A stretch of DNA of 64,000 nt, taken from Umbilicaria muhlenbergii (lineage: Eukaryota; Ascomycota; Lecanoromycetes; Umbilicariales; Umbilicariaceae). The notes under the pieces were generated by a model. The model ran no database searches and was not told where the DNA came from. It saw only the letters and a program-made list of their open reading frames with translations. The stretch lies in the NCBI GenBank assembly GCA_000611775.1, contig KK106984.1, positions 1,394,364 to 1,458,363 of the forward strand, given 5' to 3'. This document shows, piece after piece, positions 60,399 to 64,000 of this stretch (positions are counted from its first letter, which is position 1; the number at the start of each line of letters is the position of its first letter). A program made the translations under genes and the position numbers.

Positions 60399-61601
60399 AG
60401 TATTAATCTTTGAATGCTGAGTGAACTTGAAGCAGATCAGCCCTAGTTCTTTAATGATACATGAACCTAAAACATGTTTATTTTAACTTTCACACAATGA
60501 ATGAGTTTATGACTGAATCTGCCTTGATTCTTAAATACTGAGTGATACCTAAAAGCAGATCTGTTCTAATTATTAAACACTGAGTGAGTTTAAAGCTCAA
60601 GAAGCTGAGTCAGCTGCTTGAATCATGACAGCAATGAAAGACAGCTTCAGCTGTTGATTAAATCTTATGTACAGCATCTGCATCATAAACATCACATACC
60701 TTACCTACCTTACTGTAAGGTGTGCATGATAATCATAATTAACAAGTGATCATCTTGATTAAAACAAGGACTAATAGCAATTCCTTTAAATTAATTAATC
60801 TCTCTGTGTTTGTGATTCTAGAGTGCTGCACATCAGTCATTATCTTATAAGAATTAAAATCCTTTGACTCCTTCATGAGGCAGCATTGAAATCAGATCAT
60901 GATTTATCAGTCAACAATCATCTGTCATTCTTAGCATTGATTTGCGGGGATCATGAATACTCAGGCTAGTTCATGATGTCAATATAGTGTTGTAAGCAGG
61001 TAGCGTGCATGGTGTTGAGCTTAACTCACAGACACATCATGAACTTGACATGATGAATTTTTAATAACAATGAGATACCCCTGTGCTGTCAGATTTACAT
61101 GAACTACTCTGAAGTAAAGCAGCTGCTACATGTGCATGTTCAAAACAAGGGACTCTGACTCAGTCTTCAAGTCACCTTAGTCATGTAACTGCAGATGACA
61201 GCTTAAAAGCTATAATATAACAATGAAGTTTAAAGCATTCATTGACTGATCTTTTTAATTCAGATCAGCCTTTCCCTGAGTGATGTCTTTGTGATTATAT
61301 GTCTGCAAGGTTGACTTCAGCAAGTGTTAACTGATCATTACTTGATGCTGCTGACAGCTGCTGTATTTAAAATGATCAAATTAATCTCTCATTTGCACTT
61401 GTGAGACTGTGCCTGCTACAGGCTCAAAGATAGTGATTATACTTGTTTATAACATTGATTTTGTCATCTTGCAGTTACAGACTAGAATAGTGTTACTGAT
61501 TGTTGAGCAGTAGAGAGAGGATTATCACTGAGTTTACACACATCTCATATAAGAAGCACAGCGGCCGCACTTTTTTCATGTGCATAAGCAATAAAGGCAG
61601 T
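60399..61601. other. No confident gene
   Basis: Loose repeats of ACTGAGTGA phrases at 60410-60600 resemble the tandem units at 17.3 kb. Otherwise featureless, AT-rich sequence. Confidence 0.45.
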
Positions 61602-62240
61602 ATGAACTTTCTTAATGATGAAACCTGAAGAAACTTTCTAGGTGATATGAGCATCACAGATGATTATGCAATCAGTGAGCTCAGTTAAAAGTTTAACTTT
61701 GAGCAGCAGCCGGATCAGTCTTTCATGACAGAGAAGCAGGAAGTTAATCAAGAGAACTGCTATTTCATCTTTTCTGAATATGACATGTTGTCAACAGCAG
61801 AGAAGACCTTGAACTTTAATTTAAACTTTAAGATGCTCAAAGCTGCATCACTCTTAAATGAGAAATCATGCAGCACAAGTTCATTTCTGTGTGATCTGCA
61901 TCTTCATGTTCAGCAGTTGAAATTTAAGTAAGTTTTCATTAATCTGTCACATCCTACAGAGCTCAGCTAAGAAACACTTTCAGATTAATGATGATGACAC
62001 AGTATGTTGATCTAACAGTCAGAGCATATTTGAGGTATTGTTGATTATAAAAGAACTTTAAAAGATCATACAACCTGCCTTGAAGAATTACAGCAATTTT
62101 TACATCAGTGGAATGTTATTGTGAGTGAGGTGAAGGGGAAAATGGAAATTTTGTTGAAAAATTGTACAGATACTCAAGAGACTGAAGTTAATAATTCTGA
62201 TGACTTGAGTAATATCAAGAATGAAAGCCTGTAGCTTGTG
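61602..62240 (+). CDS. Possible two-exon gene of unknown function (or young relic)
   Basis: Exon 1 from the ATG at 61602: MNFLNDETxRNFLGDMSITD, then KFNFEQQPDQSFMTEKQEVN and NCYFIFSEYDMLSTAEKTLN, ending at a GTAAGT donor at 61928. A branch-like CTAAC and an acceptor lie around 61985-62020. Exon 2 gives VDYKRTLKDHTTCLEELQQF then LHQWNVIVSEVKGKMEILLK, with Trp as TGG, and ends near 62232. Exon 1 still contains one TGA at a Trp-like position and one TAA. Helical, hydrophilic, no membrane segment. I do not recognise it. It is less decayed than most relics here. Confidence 0.4.
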
Positions 62241-62439
62241 TAACCTGCAGCTTACAGAGTCCCCTGATGTTATGTTAACTTTTAAGCATATAAAGATATT
62301 TAAAAGTCTGCAGTGATGACTGTTCAATCCTTCTTTCCTCACATATAGTGCGTCACTGAAAATGACTCCACCATGAACAGAGTTTGAGCACATTATCATT
62401 GTATATTGCGCATCAAGAAAAGTAAGTCATGAAGCATGC

Positions 62440-62890
62440 ACTGAAGTCCTTCACTTAAAAAGCACGGGGCAGACAACTATCACTCAGAGCTTGATCATGA
62501 TGTGATGCAAGCTTGACAAGAGCAAAGAGATTTCTGAATTATAAAACAGCACAATCAGGTGAAACACTTCTGCAGTGAATAATTAACTCATGCAGCAAAG
62601 CAAGTATGTGAAAGATTTTCAAGCTGTAATGAGTGTTGAAGCTGAAGAGCTCACAATACTTGAAAAAGTAAATACATCTTTGAGCCCTCTGAAGTGTTGT
62701 TGCCATCAACTGACTTGTTAACAGAGGAAGAGTATGACAACCTTGAAGATTATCATTACTTCATTTCTCATTCACGCCGTTTCAAACTGAACCTTTCATG
62801 ACAGGGGAAGAATTTCAGACAGACATTGTTATGAGATGTTTAAAATCATGAAGAGAGATAAGAGTTTGTGAAGAAGAAAGTTAAATAATT
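62440..62890 (+). pseudogene. Downstream coding fragments, unknown
   Basis: Readable pieces in changing frames: MQQSKYVKDFQAVMSVEAEE (about 62591), then FEPSEVLLPSTDLLTEEEYD and NLEDYHYFISHSRRFKLNL. They may be later exons of the gene at 61602 or a separate relic. No family match. Confidence 0.35.
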
Positions 62891-64000
62891 ATTTAATCAT
62901 AAAATCAGTGAAGTGAAGGTTATCTTATTTGAGTGAAGGTTTTTAAATAATAAAGGCTCACCTTCTTCATTTAATAACTTCAATGATGTAAGCAGAATAT
63001 TTATTTGTTTCTAAGAATAACTTACTACTGAGTGACAGTGACAGAGAGCATCATCATGAGGTAAAGTAGTCAAGGTCAGCAAGTGATTTATTAGCAGGAA
63101 ATTAAGTCTTCATTACATAACTTTACACTGCTGATGCTGTCACACTGTTGCCTTTTGTCAGCCTTTCCCTGCAGGCGCTTTGAACAGTGTCACACAGTTT
63201 AACATCATGCTTGAACTCTGATATGAAGCTGAACACTGAAAGTCTTGACCCTATGATACTTTACCTTAAATATGTAGTTTCAAATTACTGTAACTTTTTC
63301 ATAGTGTGACTGTGTATAAATTTACAGCAAATGTCTACATTGACTCTCATAAAGTTATTTCTTACTAGAATAACCCTCAAAACTTTAAAATTATCAGAAT
63401 GACCCTCATGACCCTCATGATTCTCATGATGTCATGACGTCATGACCCTCACTACCTCATCATTACTCTCATAGCTTTATTAATGTCATCTCTCTGTGTG
63501 ACTGTCTTCACTCTCTCTATAAGCAGCTGATTCTTCAAGTTTTCATCAGTGATAACATTCACAGGTGATCATCATATTATTTATCTTATGAAGAAGATCT
63601 GCAGCTGCAGAAACTTTCAAGAGCATCTTCTCTCTTATTAACATGTCTTAACAGTGTGTAAAGAGCATGATTTAAATTCAGAAGATTATGTCAGCCTGAT
63701 ATATAACATGAAATCATATTGAGTCACTTACACTGTGATTTGAGAACTTGTCTCTCTTGAAGAATTGCTCTCTTTATCTTCATGAGAGGCTGTGCAATGC
63801 TTGACTTCTTCTTAATAAAGACTTAATGTAGTTCATGAGGCAACACTGCACTATAGACAACACTGCATCCCCCTCCCCCCTCTCAACTATTGAAATTACC
63901 CATTTCTCCACCATAATTGCATGCATTCAACAGAGAAAGAAGTGCATATTCTGAAGATCATTAAGGTCTATAATAATGCTCTTACAAATTCAGAAAGCAG
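62891..64000. other. No gene; dispersed repeat at 63340-63480
   Basis: 63340-63480 contains ATAACCCTCAAAACTTTAAA and repeated GACCCTCAT, the inverse of a block at 33720-33850. Nothing else is recognised to the end of the window. Confidence 0.45.

Noticed and set aside
1-64000. TGA reassigned to Trp in this genome (or mitochondrial DNA)
   Set aside because: TGG is also lost out of frame and in non-coding repeats, catalytic Gly/Asp residues are hit, TAA stops and frameshifts are present, and the gene families are nuclear. It stays worth a direct test against housekeeping genes.
1-64000. Classical CpA-directed RIP
   Set aside because: CpA remains very common (TCA, ACA, GCA everywhere), and TGG became TGA, not TAG. 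Some CAA to TAA changes exist but are a minority.

Overview
The window reads as a degraded, AT-rich, gene-poor compartment of a filamentous ascomycete genome (Pezizomycotina). This rests on family architectures I recognise from the translated sequence: two NLR-type proteins (NB-ARC with TPR repeats, NACHT with ankyrin repeats) that both carry a SesA/NACHT_N-like N-terminus, a patatin-like phospholipase of the fungal GxSxG type, an FHA - Ser/Thr kinase - KilA-N fusion, and a pogo/Fot-type transposase with a CENP-B helix-turn-helix. Short GTATGT-type introns fit this. No species can be named from sequence alone.

The dominant property is mutational. The trinucleotide TGG (CCA on the other strand) is almost absent and TGA (TCA) is in great excess. 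Every recognisable gene is therefore cut into short pieces in a standard translation, but is open for hundreds of codons if TGA is taken as an ancient Trp. The change is not limited to Trp codons. Gly and Asp codons that happened to contain or straddle TGG are altered too, including catalytic residues, and non-coding repeat copies differ from each other by TGG/TGA. I read this as a RIP-like C-to-T process with a CCA to TCA preference, plus CpG loss, rather than a changed genetic code.

Layout: 1-3.0 kb, nothing recognisable. 3.0-7.2 kb (+), NB-ARC/TPR NLR relic split by a 1-kb repeat. 7.7-9.5 kb (-), pogo-like transposase. 11.6-12.5 kb (-), unknown degraded frame. 14.4-16.9 kb (-), coiled-coil gene relic split by a young hAT-like MITE with GGGTT-rich ends and a 37-bp minisatellite (sequence gap inside). 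19.5-20.4 kb (-), coiled-coil relic. 23.6-26.9 kb (+), patatin-like phospholipase relic. 28.2-28.5 kb (+), unknown fragment. 29.9-30.6 kb, partial copy of a block found again in inverted order at 46-48 kb. 37.1-40.2 kb (-), FHA-kinase-KilA-N relic. 40.7-42.9 kb (+), long coiled-coil relic. 45.5-46.9 kb (-), unknown gene relic. 49.5-54.2 kb (-), NACHT-ankyrin NLR relic interrupted by a 448-bp MITE. 56.4-57.9 kb (+), unknown long relic. 61.6-62.9 kb (+), small intron-containing gene or relic.

Seven copies of one non-coding repeat with short imperfect terminal inverted repeats (four of exactly 1,120 bp) lie at 3.3, 34.7, 43.0, 44.4, 54.8, 57.9 and 59.3 kb. Several sit in or directly against gene relics. 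Two of them share the same 86-bp flank, which encodes a CCHC-type zinc knuckle and is probably a gag fossil. The gene content (two NLRs, a patatin effector-type lipase, a sensor kinase) resembles the repertoire used in fungal non-self recognition, but nearly all of it appears dead here.
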